Assembly: GCF_013166515.1 (NCBI RefSeq)
Contig: NZ_JABKKJ010000002.1
Location: forward strand, 186,001 to 250,000
Length of the DNA: 64,000 nt
DNA from: Xylanibacter caecicola
Lineage (GTDB): Bacteria > Bacteroidota > Bacteroidia > Bacteroidales > Bacteroidaceae
Reading direction: 5' to 3'
Part shown: positions 8,444-18,511 of the stretch, one piece after another
How the letters are laid out: each line of letters starts with the position of its first letter
How positions within the stretch are numbered: position 1 is the stretch's first letter
Made by a program: the position numbers and the translations under genes
Notes under the pieces: generated by a model
The model's input: only the letters and a program-made list of their open reading frames with translations
Databases searched by the model: none
Told to the model about the DNA's origin: nothing

Positions 8444-11068
8444 TTATTTCATGAAAAGCCAGTCAACCTCGTTGCCGCCACCATTAAGTCCGGCATCACG
8501 TATCTTTAAGTCGGTATCTGTAAATCCGGCAACCATGATAATGCCTTTAGGCAGATTTATAACATGGTGTCCTGCTTTGAAATGATATGAATGTATGTTT
8601 ACCATTGGCATGTCGTTCATGCTTATGGCATTGCTTATAACGGCTTCTGCCTGTCCGTATTCGTTACCGGTGGCATCGGTCTCGAGTTTCGGAGGTGAAG
8701 CAAACTTGTTTTGGTCATCTATAAAGAAACCTACAAGCATCTGTACCGGTTTGTCACATGAAAATTCAACGGTAGCACCTTTGATGCGCGTTGTGTCGCG
8801 GTTCAGTACAAGTGCATTCATCTCTGTAAGTTCCGCTGCTACAGAATCAATCAGTTCCGGGCGGTTCTCGAATAATTGTGCGCCTTTTTCAATCCTTACA
8901 GTCTTATATGGACTTATCAGTTTTACAGAGGCATTTCTTGCAACCGGATTTTTTGTGCCATTGCTTCCTGACTGAGGATTTTCCAAAGCTGCAATGTTGC
9001 TTTTCAGGTTTGCAAGTTCCTCGTCATATACTGCCTTCATTTCTTCCCATGTCTTGAAGTTGCCGTTATCTCCGCCAACCGGAATACGACGTTGTGATGT
9101 CTGCATACTGTTGGCATAGTAGTAAGTGTCTTTTGTAAGGTTTACCAGCTCGTCCCAATATGAGTTGCTTTTTTCGAGCAGCGGTACAGCCTTATGCAGA
9201 TAGTTGATGTCCTTGCTCCATTTATAGTTCAGAACCTGTTGTGCCGCAAGAACTTTATATTTGAAAGCATCTGCAAATGCCTTGTAACAGCGCATGTCGT
9301 TGGCAAGGCGCAAGTATTCGTCACGGTTCTTCGTTACTTTAGAAGCACTTCTTTCTATCGCTTTAACGGCTTTATCACCATGTATCTCACATTCGTTTAC
9401 GATATCGAGAGGCATTTCTCCGATATGAGCCTCTTTGTTCCATTCTTTCTCTACATATTCGATGAGTTTTTCTCCCTGTGGACCACAACTTTCGTAGAAC
9501 CCGGGGTAGATAGTATACTTGTATGGGTTTACCAGTTCGCTCATCTTCATGCCGAGCAGCAATGTCTGCCTGTTACCCTCTGTAATACCGAAACGTCGTA
9601 TGAGTTTGGGTGCAATCTCACCGCTCTCATCGTATGCTTCGAGTATATCGAGTGCAGACGCTTCATCTGTTCCGTAAAAGTCGGCAAGTTTCTTTGCCCA
9701 GAACGTTTTGTCTTCGCCACGTTTTGCTTTCCACGCATAGCGTCCCCATACTTCGTACCACATGCGGTCACGGTCAATCTGCAGTTGTCTTCCGTTATCA
9801 CCGATTTTGTCGGCAGTGTAGGGCCAGTCCCAGTAGTTTGCCTGAGGATACAGGTGCAGACCGTTGGCGCCGTGTATTTTGTGCATAGCCTGAACAACTT
9901 TGCTTGTAAATGCAGGCGAGCTCCAACGCCATGGCTCCAGATTCGCCAGAATGTGTACGTTGCTTATATGTATTGGGGCAGCACTGCTTAGTTGTCTGTG
10001 TGTCTCTGCCCACGGACCGCCCGGTTCGTATGTGGTAAGGCTTTCTCCCGTATATTTTGACATTGTGTATATATTGGGATATAGCGGCAGTGACGCTTCA
10101 AGCACTTTTGGTCCGTCTGTGTCGTGCGAGCGCAGGATGATTGGCGGTATGTCTGTACGTCCGGATGCTGCCAGACCGTCCTTTATTCCCGGGATGATGG
10201 TCTTTGTCATCCATTCAATATCATTGTCTATGCCGGACATTGCTTCTCCGAGACATACAAGAAATCCTACGTTGGGATATTTCTGTATGAAGGCGGCGAT
10301 GCTCTTGCGTGTATAGTCGCTTATCAGCGGAGTTATTGGACGATTACGGTCTTGTGTCTTCAGACCATAATGGTCGGCAAACGGCTTTGACAATATGATG
10401 TTGTAGAACATCTGTATCACCTGTATGCCACGGCGTGATGCTTCTTGAGTGAGAAATGTGAACATCTCTTGGTTCTTCTCCATTGTAGCATCGTCCACTT
10501 CTGTTGCAAACGGATAGTCCTTAAGCTTTACAAGTGAGGCGAATGGATGACCGTTCCACAGATATACTGTGTTCATGTTGCTTGCCGCGAGCATGTCAAG
10601 ATATTTTATCCACAGTTGTTTGTCATAGAACCATGGAAAATTTTCCGGGGTATATGGATATTCGTAAACCCTGTGTCCCGGCAGGTACACGGTCTTTTGA
10701 AGTCCTACACATGCTCCGCGCAGTTTCATTTCCGGAACTTCCGTTATATTTGCAATGCCTTCAAGATTTCCTTCTGTACGGTATATCTCCAACAGCTTGT
10801 TTACTCCGTATATTGCGCCAGGCGCATCGTTACCGATTATTGTCACGTTCTTTCCCTTGCGCGTTATTGTGAAGCCTTCTGCTGCAAGTCCTTTGGCGTC
10901 TTGGGCTATACATATTTTTACGTTGTATTTCCAATCGATGTCTTTAAGCATAGATGCTGCATACTCGGTTTGTGGTGTCACCGTTTTTATTTCTATTTTA
11001 GCCTTGGCGTATGAAAAAGATGATACACCTATGCAGGCTGCAAGTATAAAACTTTTGATAATGTTCAT
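8444..11068 (-). CDS. Putative glycoside hydrolase, GH20b/GH67-like N-terminal domain, family not recognised
   Basis: An 874-residue exported protein (signal peptide ends SYA). The N-terminal ~100 residues have the alpha/beta fold pattern seen ahead of GH20, GH67 and GH84 barrels (TITRKGKNVTIIGNDAPGAIYGVNKLLEIYR). A probable TIM barrel follows, with blocks such as MNTVYLWNGHPFASL, VGFLVCLGEAMSG and LHLYPQANYWDWPYT. Carboxylates in LGEAMSG could be catalytic, but I cannot assign this protein to a numbered family. A helical region (about 560-720) and a C-terminal beta-domain complete it. It sits mid-operon between GH78 and the GH43-like/GH2 fusion, which argues for a glycosidase of the same pathway. 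An alpha-glucuronidase-like role is possible but unproven. Confidence 0.7.
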   Translation of the reverse strand: MNIIKSFILAACIGVSSFSYAKAKIEIKTVTPQTEYAASMLKDIDWKYNVKICIAQDAKGLAAEGFTITRKGKNVTIIGNDAPGAIYGVNKLLEIYRTEGNLEGIANITEVPEMKLRGACVGLQKTVYLPGHRVYEYPYTPENFPWFYDKQLWIKYLDMLAASNMNTVYLWNGHPFASLVKLKDYPFATEVDDATMEKNQEMFTFLTQEASRRGIQVIQMFYNIILSKPFADHYGLKTQDRNRPITPLISDYTRKSIAAFIQKYPNVGFLVCLGEAMSGIDNDIEWMTKTIIPGIKDGLAASGRTDIPPIILRSHDTDGPKVLEASLPLYPNIYTMSKYTGESLTTYEPGGPWAETHRQLSSAAPIHISNVHILANLEPWRWSSPAFTSKVVQAMHKIHGANGLHLYPQANYWDWPYTADKIGDNGRQLQIDRDRMWYEVWGRYAWKAKRGEDKTFWAKKLADFYGTDEASALDILEAYDESGEIAPKLIRRFGITEGNRQTLLLGMKMSELVNPYKYTIYPGFYESCGPQGEKLIEYVEKEWNKEAHIGEMPLDIVNECEIHGDKAVKAIERSASKVTKNRDEYLRLANDMRCYKAFADAFKYKVLAAQQVLNYKWSKDINYLHKAVPLLEKSNSYWDELVNLTKDTYYYANSMQTSQRRIPVGGDNGNFKTWEEMKAVYDEELANLKSNIAALENPQSGSNGTKNPVARNASVKLISPYKTVRIEKGAQLFENRPELIDSVAAELTEMNALVLNRDTTRIKGATVEFSCDKPVQMLVGFFIDDQNKFASPPKLETDATGNEYGQAEAVISNAISMNDMPMVNIHSYHFKAGHHVINLPKGIIMVAGFTDTDLKIRDAGLNGGGNEVDWLFMK

Positions 11069-11131
11069 TGCTATAATTTTATGTAATGAATATTTATGAA
11101 TTCTGTTAAGATCCCGGATTTATTTAGTGTG

Positions 11132-13234
11132 TTAAAACTCTATGATTACTTCTTTCCTGCAAGGAATTTCATATCGATGCCCTCCTATTATGAGTGTACC
11201 TTTACCACCGTCGCTGTTTATACTTATTCTGTTCTTGTCCATTTTTACATGGATTTTTCCGTATGGTGTGGGCACGTCTCCTTCCATCCATTCCAAGTCA
11301 CCAAGCACAGGTCTTATTTCAAACTCTTCATATCCGGCTTTTGTCGGTTGTACTCCAAGATAGTATTTTCCCAACAGATATATGGGACTTGCTCCCCACG
11401 CATGGCACAGGCTTTTGCCATATGGACGTCCGTACATGGCAAGATGTTGTGTGCCTGTTTCTTCGGGATTATATTTTTCCCAGAAACTTGTTGCACCTTC
11501 CTTGATCATGCCTCCCCAATAGTTGCGTATTTCTTTTAGAACCTGCTGTTGCATGCCCATAAGGCAAAGTGCTTCCAGTTCGTAGAAGCGCATGTATGGT
11601 GTAGTTATCGATTCTATGTCGGGGTTAAGCATGACGGATTTCATCACTGTCTGCTTTTCTTCTTCGGTGAGATATCCGTATATTATGGCAAACATGTTCG
11701 GGAATTTTGTTATTTGGGTGTTCATCTCCCCGTCTTCTATTGCGTGCATGAACGCCTTGTGCTTGTCGTCCCAGAATGTAGTTTTCAGCTTTTTCTGTAA
11801 AGAAACTTCCAATGCCGTGTATTTCTCAACGTCTGCAGTATATTCTTCTACTGTAATGCTTCCTTGCGGAGGTGTCTGTAGCGGATTGTCTTTCAGGATT
11901 GTAGCACATAGCTTCATTGTCTCAAGCGACTTGCATAACAGTATTTGCTCAAAGCAGAGTGTGCCGCGTTTGTGCATGGGAAAGTTTACCCAGTCTACGA
12001 AAATCCAGTCATCAGACTGCCCTTCCGCCATTCCCTCGCTGTTGGTACGGCAGAGTACGTATTGCATCATTGTCTGCATACGGGGATAAATCTCACGTAC
12101 AAAGTCAATATCTGCGGTATATGTGTAATAATCGTGCACGGACTTAAACCAATAGAATGTATAATCCATAATGGTATTGATATGTGCCGTTACGGGGTCC
12201 TTTCCTCTTAACTGGCGTATTGTGCGCCGTACGCAATCTGTGTCAAATCTCAGATAATAGTTCATGAGATAAGATTGTATCGCATCTCCCGACCATGTCC
12301 AGCGGTCGCGCTTTATTCCGTCTACAAAAAACTCGCGTGTCGTCAGGTCCATTGTATATGCGCCGATGTCCCATATCTTGTTGATAAGTTCGTCGTTGCA
12401 TCTGAAACTTCCGCTTTTATTCTCTTTGTATGGAGAATATTCAAAGTCTGCAGCTACTTCTTTAAAGCTGATGCCGTCTTCGGTTTCGATATATACAAAG
12501 CGGAACGCTTTTGAGTTTTTGATGATAATGGTCTCTTTGTCGCAGTCTGCATCTATACGGTCGAGTGTCTCACAGTATTCCTTGTCTTGTGCTTCTTCGC
12601 GACTTTCACCGTAATATATATATAAGGTGCCTTTGCCCTGTACATCTTTCAGTTTGATGTATCCGAAAGTCTCGCGTCCGAAATCATAGAGCATGCCACC
12701 TGCCGCAGACTTCTCTACGGCAACCGGCATTATTTCCTTTCGTTCCAGACTATAGCCTGACGGCGGTGTGTCGGGACAGTCAAACTTCCATTTTGCGGCG
12801 GGTACGTATATACCCGAACCATGAGCCACACCGTTTTCGTCAATCCATATTTTGTCTTCGTATGTGGCAAGCCATGTGCTGTCTGTGTTTATCGTTTCAC
12901 CTGCGACATATAGTGCCGGCGGTGTAGACTGATTGTGCACTTTGAAGTTCAGTTTATGCTCACCCTTTGGTATGACAAAGCTTGAAGGCATGCCGAATTG
13001 CAGCTTGCCGTCAAGCATGAAGTTAAAGTCTCCCTCTGCCTTTATATTTATTGTCTCAGGTTTTTCGGCTGTTACGGTTTTTGAGAACTCAACCGTAACC
13101 CAGTGGCTGTCCTGTTTCCAAAACGGTGGAAACATTGCCCCTCGTTCCGTACGCCTGTTGTTGAAACGGTTTCCGAGCCATATCTCGAAATCGCCCGGAA
13201 ACCATATCCAAGTCGCTTTAGATGTTTTCGCCAT
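11132..13234 (-). CDS. GH78 alpha-L-rhamnosidase, no signal peptide
   Basis: A 700-residue family GH78 enzyme of about normal length. The N-terminus begins ATWIWFPGDFEIWLGN, a typical start of the Bacteroidetes branch. The (alpha/alpha)6 barrel carries FFVDGIKRDRWTWSGD, the conserved loop with acidic catalytic residues, and a C-terminal beta-sandwich follows. It should invert terminal alpha-L-rhamnosides. No signal peptide is visible, in contrast to the other hydrolases of this operon, so it probably works in the cytoplasm. Its ATG lies 17 bp inside the end of the MFS transporter gene, so the two are likely translationally coupled and work on the same imported glycan. Confidence 0.9.
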   Translation of the reverse strand: MAKTSKATWIWFPGDFEIWLGNRFNNRRTERGAMFPPFWKQDSHWVTVEFSKTVTAEKPETINIKAEGDFNFMLDGKLQFGMPSSFVIPKGEHKLNFKVHNQSTPPALYVAGETINTDSTWLATYEDKIWIDENGVAHGSGIYVPAAKWKFDCPDTPPSGYSLERKEIMPVAVEKSAAGGMLYDFGRETFGYIKLKDVQGKGTLYIYYGESREEAQDKEYCETLDRIDADCDKETIIIKNSKAFRFVYIETEDGISFKEVAADFEYSPYKENKSGSFRCNDELINKIWDIGAYTMDLTTREFFVDGIKRDRWTWSGDAIQSYLMNYYLRFDTDCVRRTIRQLRGKDPVTAHINTIMDYTFYWFKSVHDYYTYTADIDFVREIYPRMQTMMQYVLCRTNSEGMAEGQSDDWIFVDWVNFPMHKRGTLCFEQILLCKSLETMKLCATILKDNPLQTPPQGSITVEEYTADVEKYTALEVSLQKKLKTTFWDDKHKAFMHAIEDGEMNTQITKFPNMFAIIYGYLTEEEKQTVMKSVMLNPDIESITTPYMRFYELEALCLMGMQQQVLKEIRNYWGGMIKEGATSFWEKYNPEETGTQHLAMYGRPYGKSLCHAWGASPIYLLGKYYLGVQPTKAGYEEFEIRPVLGDLEWMEGDVPTPYGKIHVKMDKNRISINSDGGKGTLIIGGHRYEIPCRKEVIIEF

Positions 13235-14594
13235 ATCTCTCGCGTGTTATTTCTTCCAACGTCTTGCCCTGTGTCTTGGGTGCCCATATCGTACCGATAA
13301 TCAAGGAAATGATGAAGAATGCCATCATTATGTAACCTGCAAGTGTAAATCCTTCGCCGTTCTCTCCGTAGATATGTACAAAATAGAGTCCCCATACGGC
13401 AGACACGCCTCTTACGACAAAGAACATTATGCCTTGTGCTGCTGCCCTGTATTTTGCGGGGAACAGTTCTGATGCCCAGAGTGCGTAGAATGTCTGTACC
13501 GATATACCGGCTTGAATAGCCCAGAGAAGTGTAAACACTACAAGACCCGTCATGCTTGTTATTCCTATTGTCACGATGATGAGCCATGCAATCACGCCCA
13601 TGCTTACACCAAAGGCAAACAGCATGCGTTGGTTTACGCGGTCTACTATAAGAGAGCATATAAATGTTATTGCGATAATTATTACCCACTGACCTGCAGC
13701 GAACATGTTTGCCATCTCGTTAGACAGTCCGCCGGCTGTTTCATAGATGTGCGGCTGGAAGAAACCCATTACCGAGCAGACAAGGTTCCATGTAAGATAC
13801 ATGCCGGCAAGGAATATCATAGAGCGTACACATACTTTGTTTGAGAAAAGCTCTCCAAATGATGCGAATACGCTTTTGTTCTTTATTCCGCTATTTTTCT
13901 CCGCTTCTTTTGCCGCCTTCCATTCAGCACTTTCGTCAAGCCGACGCTGCAACTGCCATGCTATGAATGCCACAACGAACAATGATGCGAATACTATACG
14001 CGAACTGAACACGCGTAGTGCCGCTCCCTGTGCCTCTCCGCCGGTAATGAAATTGGCGATGGCTTCAACAACAGGAAACAACAGACCGCCGTTGTTGCCG
14101 TTAAGTCCGGTGCCCGGTGCAAGCAACGTTCCTATAATAAGAATAATCAGCGGACCTATGCCCCATGCCATTTGTGATATGCAGATATTACGTCCGCGGT
14201 TGTTGGTCTCCGAACTTTCCGATATGTATGTCCATGAAGCAGGAACTCCCACGCCTACGGATATGCCTGTTATGAGAAATCCCAATAACAGGGTGGGGAA
14301 GTTCGTAGACAGCATGATGACAAGAACACCAAGCATATATACCAGCATGTTGTATGTATATATTGCCTTACGACCGTATTTGTCTGCCATAAAGCCGCCT
14401 ATTATCGCTCCTATTGCCGCACCGAGACAGTTGGCGCTTATGGCGTTCAACCAGCCGAGATGCCCCTCGGTCAGTCCAAGATAATCCTTCCATAGAGTAA
14501 GCCCGCTGGCTCCTGCCACAATTGCTCCTGCGTCAAGATAGTTTGTCAGCGATACAGCCAGTGTGCTTTTCAGACTTCCTTTGTTATTTTTCAT
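13218..14594 (-). CDS. MFS transporter, sugar-porter type
   Basis: A 458-residue inner-membrane protein of the major facilitator superfamily with about 12 hydrophobic segments. The inter-helix 2-3 signature is present as GGFMADKYGRKAIY, and the central cytoplasmic loop (RRLDESAEWKAAKEAEK) matches sugar porters. It probably imports a monosaccharide or small oligosaccharide released by the periplasmic glycosidases, using the proton gradient. The gene follows the GH141 gene after 76 bp and overlaps the GH78 start by 17 bp, which links the cargo to a rhamnoside. Substrate is inferred from context only. Confidence 0.85.
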   Translation of the reverse strand: MKNNKGSLKSTLAVSLTNYLDAGAIVAGASGLTLWKDYLGLTEGHLGWLNAISANCLGAAIGAIIGGFMADKYGRKAIYTYNMLVYMLGVLVIMLSTNFPTLLLGFLITGISVGVGVPASWTYISESSETNNRGRNICISQMAWGIGPLIILIIGTLLAPGTGLNGNNGGLLFPVVEAIANFITGGEAQGAALRVFSSRIVFASLFVVAFIAWQLQRRLDESAEWKAAKEAEKNSGIKNKSVFASFGELFSNKVCVRSMIFLAGMYLTWNLVCSVMGFFQPHIYETAGGLSNEMANMFAAGQWVIIIAITFICSLIVDRVNQRMLFAFGVSMGVIAWLIIVTIGITSMTGLVVFTLLWAIQAGISVQTFYALWASELFPAKYRAAAQGIMFFVVRGVSAVWGLYFVHIYGENGEGFTLAGYIMMAFFIISLIIGTIWAPKTQGKTLEEITRERYGENI

Positions 14595-14669
14595 ATTATT
14601 AATATTATATGTTTTTTATGAGGGGTATCAAAAAGCAACAAATATTTAATTTTGATACACCATACTTGA

Positions 14670-16424
14670 TTATTTTATACCTGCATTGTTCTTTATGCTG
14701 TCGGCAACAGCCGGACCGTTGTTTTCCCAAGTGTTGCCCGGACCGTTTGCGTTCTTCAGGTATTTTTCCGCAGGTGTCCAGTTGTTTCTTACCGTTATGT
14801 AAGAAGAACCCTCGTCCGTATAGAGATAGAACCAATGGTTCGGGTCGTGGGCATATCCGGGAGAGTAAATGTCGCGTACTACATTCTCCTCGATGAATGA
14901 GTGAGGTTGCGAACCGAGAGTGTAGATACCTGCCGTGTCGTACATGTGCTTTGCATAATGATGTATAAGGTTGTGGCACACACGGTTGTTTGCCATCGAG
15001 CATACCTGTCTGTTCCAGCCCCAGCCCATGCTGACGCCTGTGTACGATATTTCGCTTATCTCGTTGTGACAGATATTGATGTTCCTTACAAAACCGGCTC
15101 CTATACCCACACATCCCCAGTCTTCGTTTGTAACGTTTGTAATGAGGTTGTTGGTAATGCTAAGCCCGTTGCAGATTATTCTTCTGTCGGTCGGGTCATA
15201 AGGCAGATGTGCCTCGTGTGCCTCCGGACCGAAACTTCCTGCCAGTATGCCGTTGCCTCCAACGTCTTTCAATGTGCATCTGTCCACACTTCCACCTTTT
15301 ATATAAGTATGGTAGTCAACGGCAGTAGAAGCGATGTGCTCGAAAGTACATTTGCTGAAGTTGACGTTCTCGGCTCCGTTGATACTCACCGCAGCCGAAG
15401 GTCTGCCCACCCAACCCTGATTGTCAAGTTTGTGGTCGCCGTTGGGGCGTATCATTTTCGGGCGCAGCTTGTATGCTTCTATCATATACATGCCTGCTTG
15501 TAACGGGGCGTGTCCGCTTATCGACGGATGCAACCATGTGGAATGGCTGAATCTTACTCCCTCGAATGTAACGTCTTTTACCGGATTGTCCGGTGTACCC
15601 TCTACCTTGACCAGTGTTTCTATTGCCGGCACTTCCACGTCGGCGGTCTTCATGTTCTCGCCTTTGCGCGGCATGTAGTAAACCTTGCCTGCCCTTGTGT
15701 CGAGATACCATTCGCCCGGAGTGTCAAGCAGTTCCTTGGCGTTTGTCAGATAAAACGCCGAGTTGCGTCCGTTCGATGTTACCATTGGCGAGGGCCACGG
15801 GTGCATGAAGTGTATGTGACTTTCAGGATTATGGAAAGTTACGGCTGCGCTGTCTCCCATTATCTTTATGTTCTTTATACGAAGGTTCGCCACGCACCAC
15901 ATTTCGTGCAGCACCATTTCCGCATTCCTTGCATTGACGATTTTCCTTACGGCTGCTGCCGGAACATATATCACTTCCTTTTGCTTGTCAAGACTGCGTA
16001 TGCGGAACATATTTTCGAAGTCGTCGACATCTCTTGCCCTTACTGCTTTCTTGCCGTTTATCCACATTTGTCTGAACTCCAACGGGCGTCCGTTGAACTC
16101 CGGTACATCGGCAACATACATCTTGCCCTCCTTACGCCAGCCTTCTATTTTTATTCCGCCGCTTATCGTGACGTTGCCTTCAGCCACAATGCGTGTGCCG
16201 TTGTCTTCCGGTCTGATTATTACAGGCTGGTTGAGGCGGTATGTGCCTTCGGTCAGTTTGATGCAGATGTCTTTGGCATTGTTGAGCCTCCGTTCCTCGC
16301 GAGCCTGTTGCAATGCTTTTTCTATTGCATATTCGCCCGGCTTTACCATAAGGTCGGTGGCATTGATTACTGTGCCTGCAAAAGCGGCAAAAAGAACGGT
16401 TGTTAAAGTCCTGCGGGTATCCAT
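14670..16424 (-). CDS. GH141-like right-handed beta-helix glycosidase
   Basis: An exported protein of 584 residues if translation starts at the ATG at 16424 (MDTRRTLTTVLFAAFAG, a good signal peptide); a longer frame to 16457 would add 11 charged residues ahead of it. The body is a parallel beta-helix with repeated short strands and Asn ladders (INGAENVNFSKCTF, CNGLSITNNLITNV, GFVRNINICHNEIS). The overall pattern matches family GH141, whose characterised members include the RG-II alpha-L-fucosidase BT1002 of Bacteroides thetaiotaomicron and a xylanase. The ATG overlaps the preceding GH127 gene by 22 bp. The GH127-GH141 pairing resembles the adjacent BT1003-BT1002 genes. A related right-handed beta-helix family is the main alternative. 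Confidence 0.75.
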   Translation of the reverse strand: MDTRRTLTTVLFAAFAGTVINATDLMVKPGEYAIEKALQQAREERRLNNAKDICIKLTEGTYRLNQPVIIRPEDNGTRIVAEGNVTISGGIKIEGWRKEGKMYVADVPEFNGRPLEFRQMWINGKKAVRARDVDDFENMFRIRSLDKQKEVIYVPAAAVRKIVNARNAEMVLHEMWCVANLRIKNIKIMGDSAAVTFHNPESHIHFMHPWPSPMVTSNGRNSAFYLTNAKELLDTPGEWYLDTRAGKVYYMPRKGENMKTADVEVPAIETLVKVEGTPDNPVKDVTFEGVRFSHSTWLHPSISGHAPLQAGMYMIEAYKLRPKMIRPNGDHKLDNQGWVGRPSAAVSINGAENVNFSKCTFEHIASTAVDYHTYIKGGSVDRCTLKDVGGNGILAGSFGPEAHEAHLPYDPTDRRIICNGLSITNNLITNVTNEDWGCVGIGAGFVRNINICHNEISEISYTGVSMGWGWNRQVCSMANNRVCHNLIHHYAKHMYDTAGIYTLGSQPHSFIEENVVRDIYSPGYAHDPNHWFYLYTDEGSSYITVRNNWTPAEKYLKNANGPGNTWENNGPAVADSIKNNAGIK

Positions 16425-18511
16425 ACTGTCATTTCGCTTTTGCCTCTGTTTCCCCATGCGTAGTAAGGAATAAGGCGTATTTTTACTTTTTCTTTATCTG
16501 TCTTCACTTCCCTGTACAGTGTTCCGGTCCATGGCTTTTCTGCACGGTTTATTGCTTCCGTTTCAAGTGCCATAATACGACTTCCGTCTATTTTTGTTTC
16601 AACCGGAGTGAACTTGGCGTCGAGCGGAATGGCAATGTTGTCTATGTCCGTACCGTTGAGGTCGTTGCTTTCGATGCAATATACAATAGGACCACGTTGT
16701 ACGGCTATCTGTCCGCGGCTTTCTTCAACAAGAGGATTTGCCTCGATGAGCCGTGTCTCCATAGGTATGTCTATATTTATCACATCTCCTTTCTTCCATT
16801 CGCCGGTCAGTTCCATGTAAGACGACTTGCTGTCTGTCTCTACTTTCATCCTTCCGTCGGCTGTTGTGGCAACGGCTTTCTTTGCCCAGTCCGGTACCCT
16901 CATCTTGAAACTGAAGTTCTTCTTGCCTTTAAGTTTCGTAATGGTGAGCTTTATCTTTCCGTCCCACGGATAGTCAGTCTCCTGCTTTATTTCGATGTCT
17001 CCCACATTATCAATCTTTGTGCTGAGCGTGTTTGCACCATACATATTTATATATAGCTCCCTGTTGCCTACGGAGTATGCGTAGTCCTGTGCCTGACATA
17101 GCGTGCGCAGTGTGTTCGGCGGGCAGCAGAAGCAGCTGATATATTCGGTACGTTCCTTGGGCCAGCGCAGTTTGTATGGCAGCTCGTCCGACATGCGCAT
17201 GGGGTTGGTATAGAAGTATTTCTTACCGTCAAGGCTTATTCCGGGCAGAATGCTGTTGTAGAAACAGTTCTCTACGATGTCTACATATTTTGCATCGCCT
17301 GTGGCAGAGAACATTCTCCAGTTGAAAAGCATGTTGCCAATGTTTGCACACGTCTCGTTGTGTGCGGTGGAGTGGGGCAGCTGATAGGGGCGTCCGTAGC
17401 TCTGGTGTACTTTCTGCACGTTGTCCGGCTTGTAATCCGTTCCGTCGGGCGATGTGCCGTCGTACAGCGCGCCGCATGCTCCCGTTATGTACATCTTGCG
17501 CGTAACAATGTCGTTCCATATCGATGTGAGGTTCTTCATCAACTGTTCCTCACCGCTTTCCAGGTAAAGGTCTGCCACGCCTGCATACAGATAGTTTGCC
17601 CTTACGGAGTGTCCCATGGCGTTGTATTGTTCGCGGAACGGAACACGGTCCTGATTGTCGTCCGTGCCGTTTTCCACCATGCCGCGTATGTCTATCATTC
17701 CCTTTGCGGTCTTCAGATAGCGTGGATTGCCCGTTTCGCGGTACATCTCGGCTATTGCCATGTAGTGCGACGGGCACACGGCGTTGCGTGCCAGTGCCTC
17801 GGCGTTGTTCTCATAGAAAGAGCATAGGAAGTCGGCGGCCTTTACGGCACAGTTGTATAATGTAGTCTGTCCTGTTGCACGCTTGTGTACCAGTCCGGCG
17901 GTTATAAGATGTCCCAGGTTGTATGTCTCGAAGTTGAGACTGTTGCCGAATGCTCCGTCTTTGGCGGTACCGACTTTCGTTCCTACCACCGTGTTGTCTA
18001 TTTCTTCCTGTGTGGCTTCCTTGCCTGTGTTCTTTTCCAGTTCGGCAAGACGCTTGTTCAGTTCTGCCACAATCACCGGTGTATGGATATACCCGTCTTC
18101 ACGCTGTGACTTGACTATGCAGCCGATGAAACGGTTCATTATCTTTTCCAGCTCAGGGTCTTTGTTTATCGCATATACCGAAGCTACCGCCTCGAGCCAT
18201 TTGTACATGTCGCCGTCGTGGAAAGGAGGACCGTGGCGGCGCCCGCGCTTTTCTCCTGCTGCTACGAGGAAGTTATGGAAACCATGTGACTTGTCCGACT
18301 GCCATGTTTCCCACATGCTCTGTACGGATGTGCCGCTGAACACATTAAAACGCTCACCCCAGAAGCCGTCTGTCCATTTTACGGCGTTTATGGGCGTTGA
18401 TGTCAATACGGCAAAACGGCTCTTACCCGTGTCGGTTATTCCGTTCTGCTGTGCCATTGAAGGTACGGCGGACAAAATGGCAAGAACCATGCCGAGGGTT
18501 GTTCTTTTCAT
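16403..18511 (-). CDS. GH127-family (DUF1680) beta-L-arabinofuranosidase or aceric acid hydrolase
   Basis: A 702-residue exported enzyme (signal peptide ending SMAQ) with the (alpha/alpha)6 barrel and C-terminal beta-sandwich of GH127/DUF1680. The zinc-cysteine active site is clear: E386 and C388 in AHNETCANIG and the cysteine cluster CFCCPPN (C460, C462, C463), one of which is the nucleophile in characterised members. Known activities are beta-L-arabinofuranosidase and, in the RG-II system, aceric acid hydrolase. It is the first gene of the operon and overlaps GH141. The GH146 and other DUF1680 families share this motif, so the exact family needs a tree. Confidence 0.88.
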   Translation of the reverse strand: MKRTTLGMVLAILSAVPSMAQQNGITDTGKSRFAVLTSTPINAVKWTDGFWGERFNVFSGTSVQSMWETWQSDKSHGFHNFLVAAGEKRGRRHGPPFHDGDMYKWLEAVASVYAINKDPELEKIMNRFIGCIVKSQREDGYIHTPVIVAELNKRLAELEKNTGKEATQEEIDNTVVGTKVGTAKDGAFGNSLNFETYNLGHLITAGLVHKRATGQTTLYNCAVKAADFLCSFYENNAEALARNAVCPSHYMAIAEMYRETGNPRYLKTAKGMIDIRGMVENGTDDNQDRVPFREQYNAMGHSVRANYLYAGVADLYLESGEEQLMKNLTSIWNDIVTRKMYITGACGALYDGTSPDGTDYKPDNVQKVHQSYGRPYQLPHSTAHNETCANIGNMLFNWRMFSATGDAKYVDIVENCFYNSILPGISLDGKKYFYTNPMRMSDELPYKLRWPKERTEYISCFCCPPNTLRTLCQAQDYAYSVGNRELYINMYGANTLSTKIDNVGDIEIKQETDYPWDGKIKLTITKLKGKKNFSFKMRVPDWAKKAVATTADGRMKVETDSKSSYMELTGEWKKGDVINIDIPMETRLIEANPLVEESRGQIAVQRGPIVYCIESNDLNGTDIDNIAIPLDAKFTPVETKIDGSRIMALETEAINRAEKPWTGTLYREVKTDKEKVKIRLIPYYAWGNRGKSEMTVWIPAGL

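Noticed and set aside
9194-9991. 265-residue plus-strand reading frame opposite the 874-residue gene
   Set aside because: It lies wholly antisense to a gene with signal peptide, domains and operon context; composition is that of a shadow frame.
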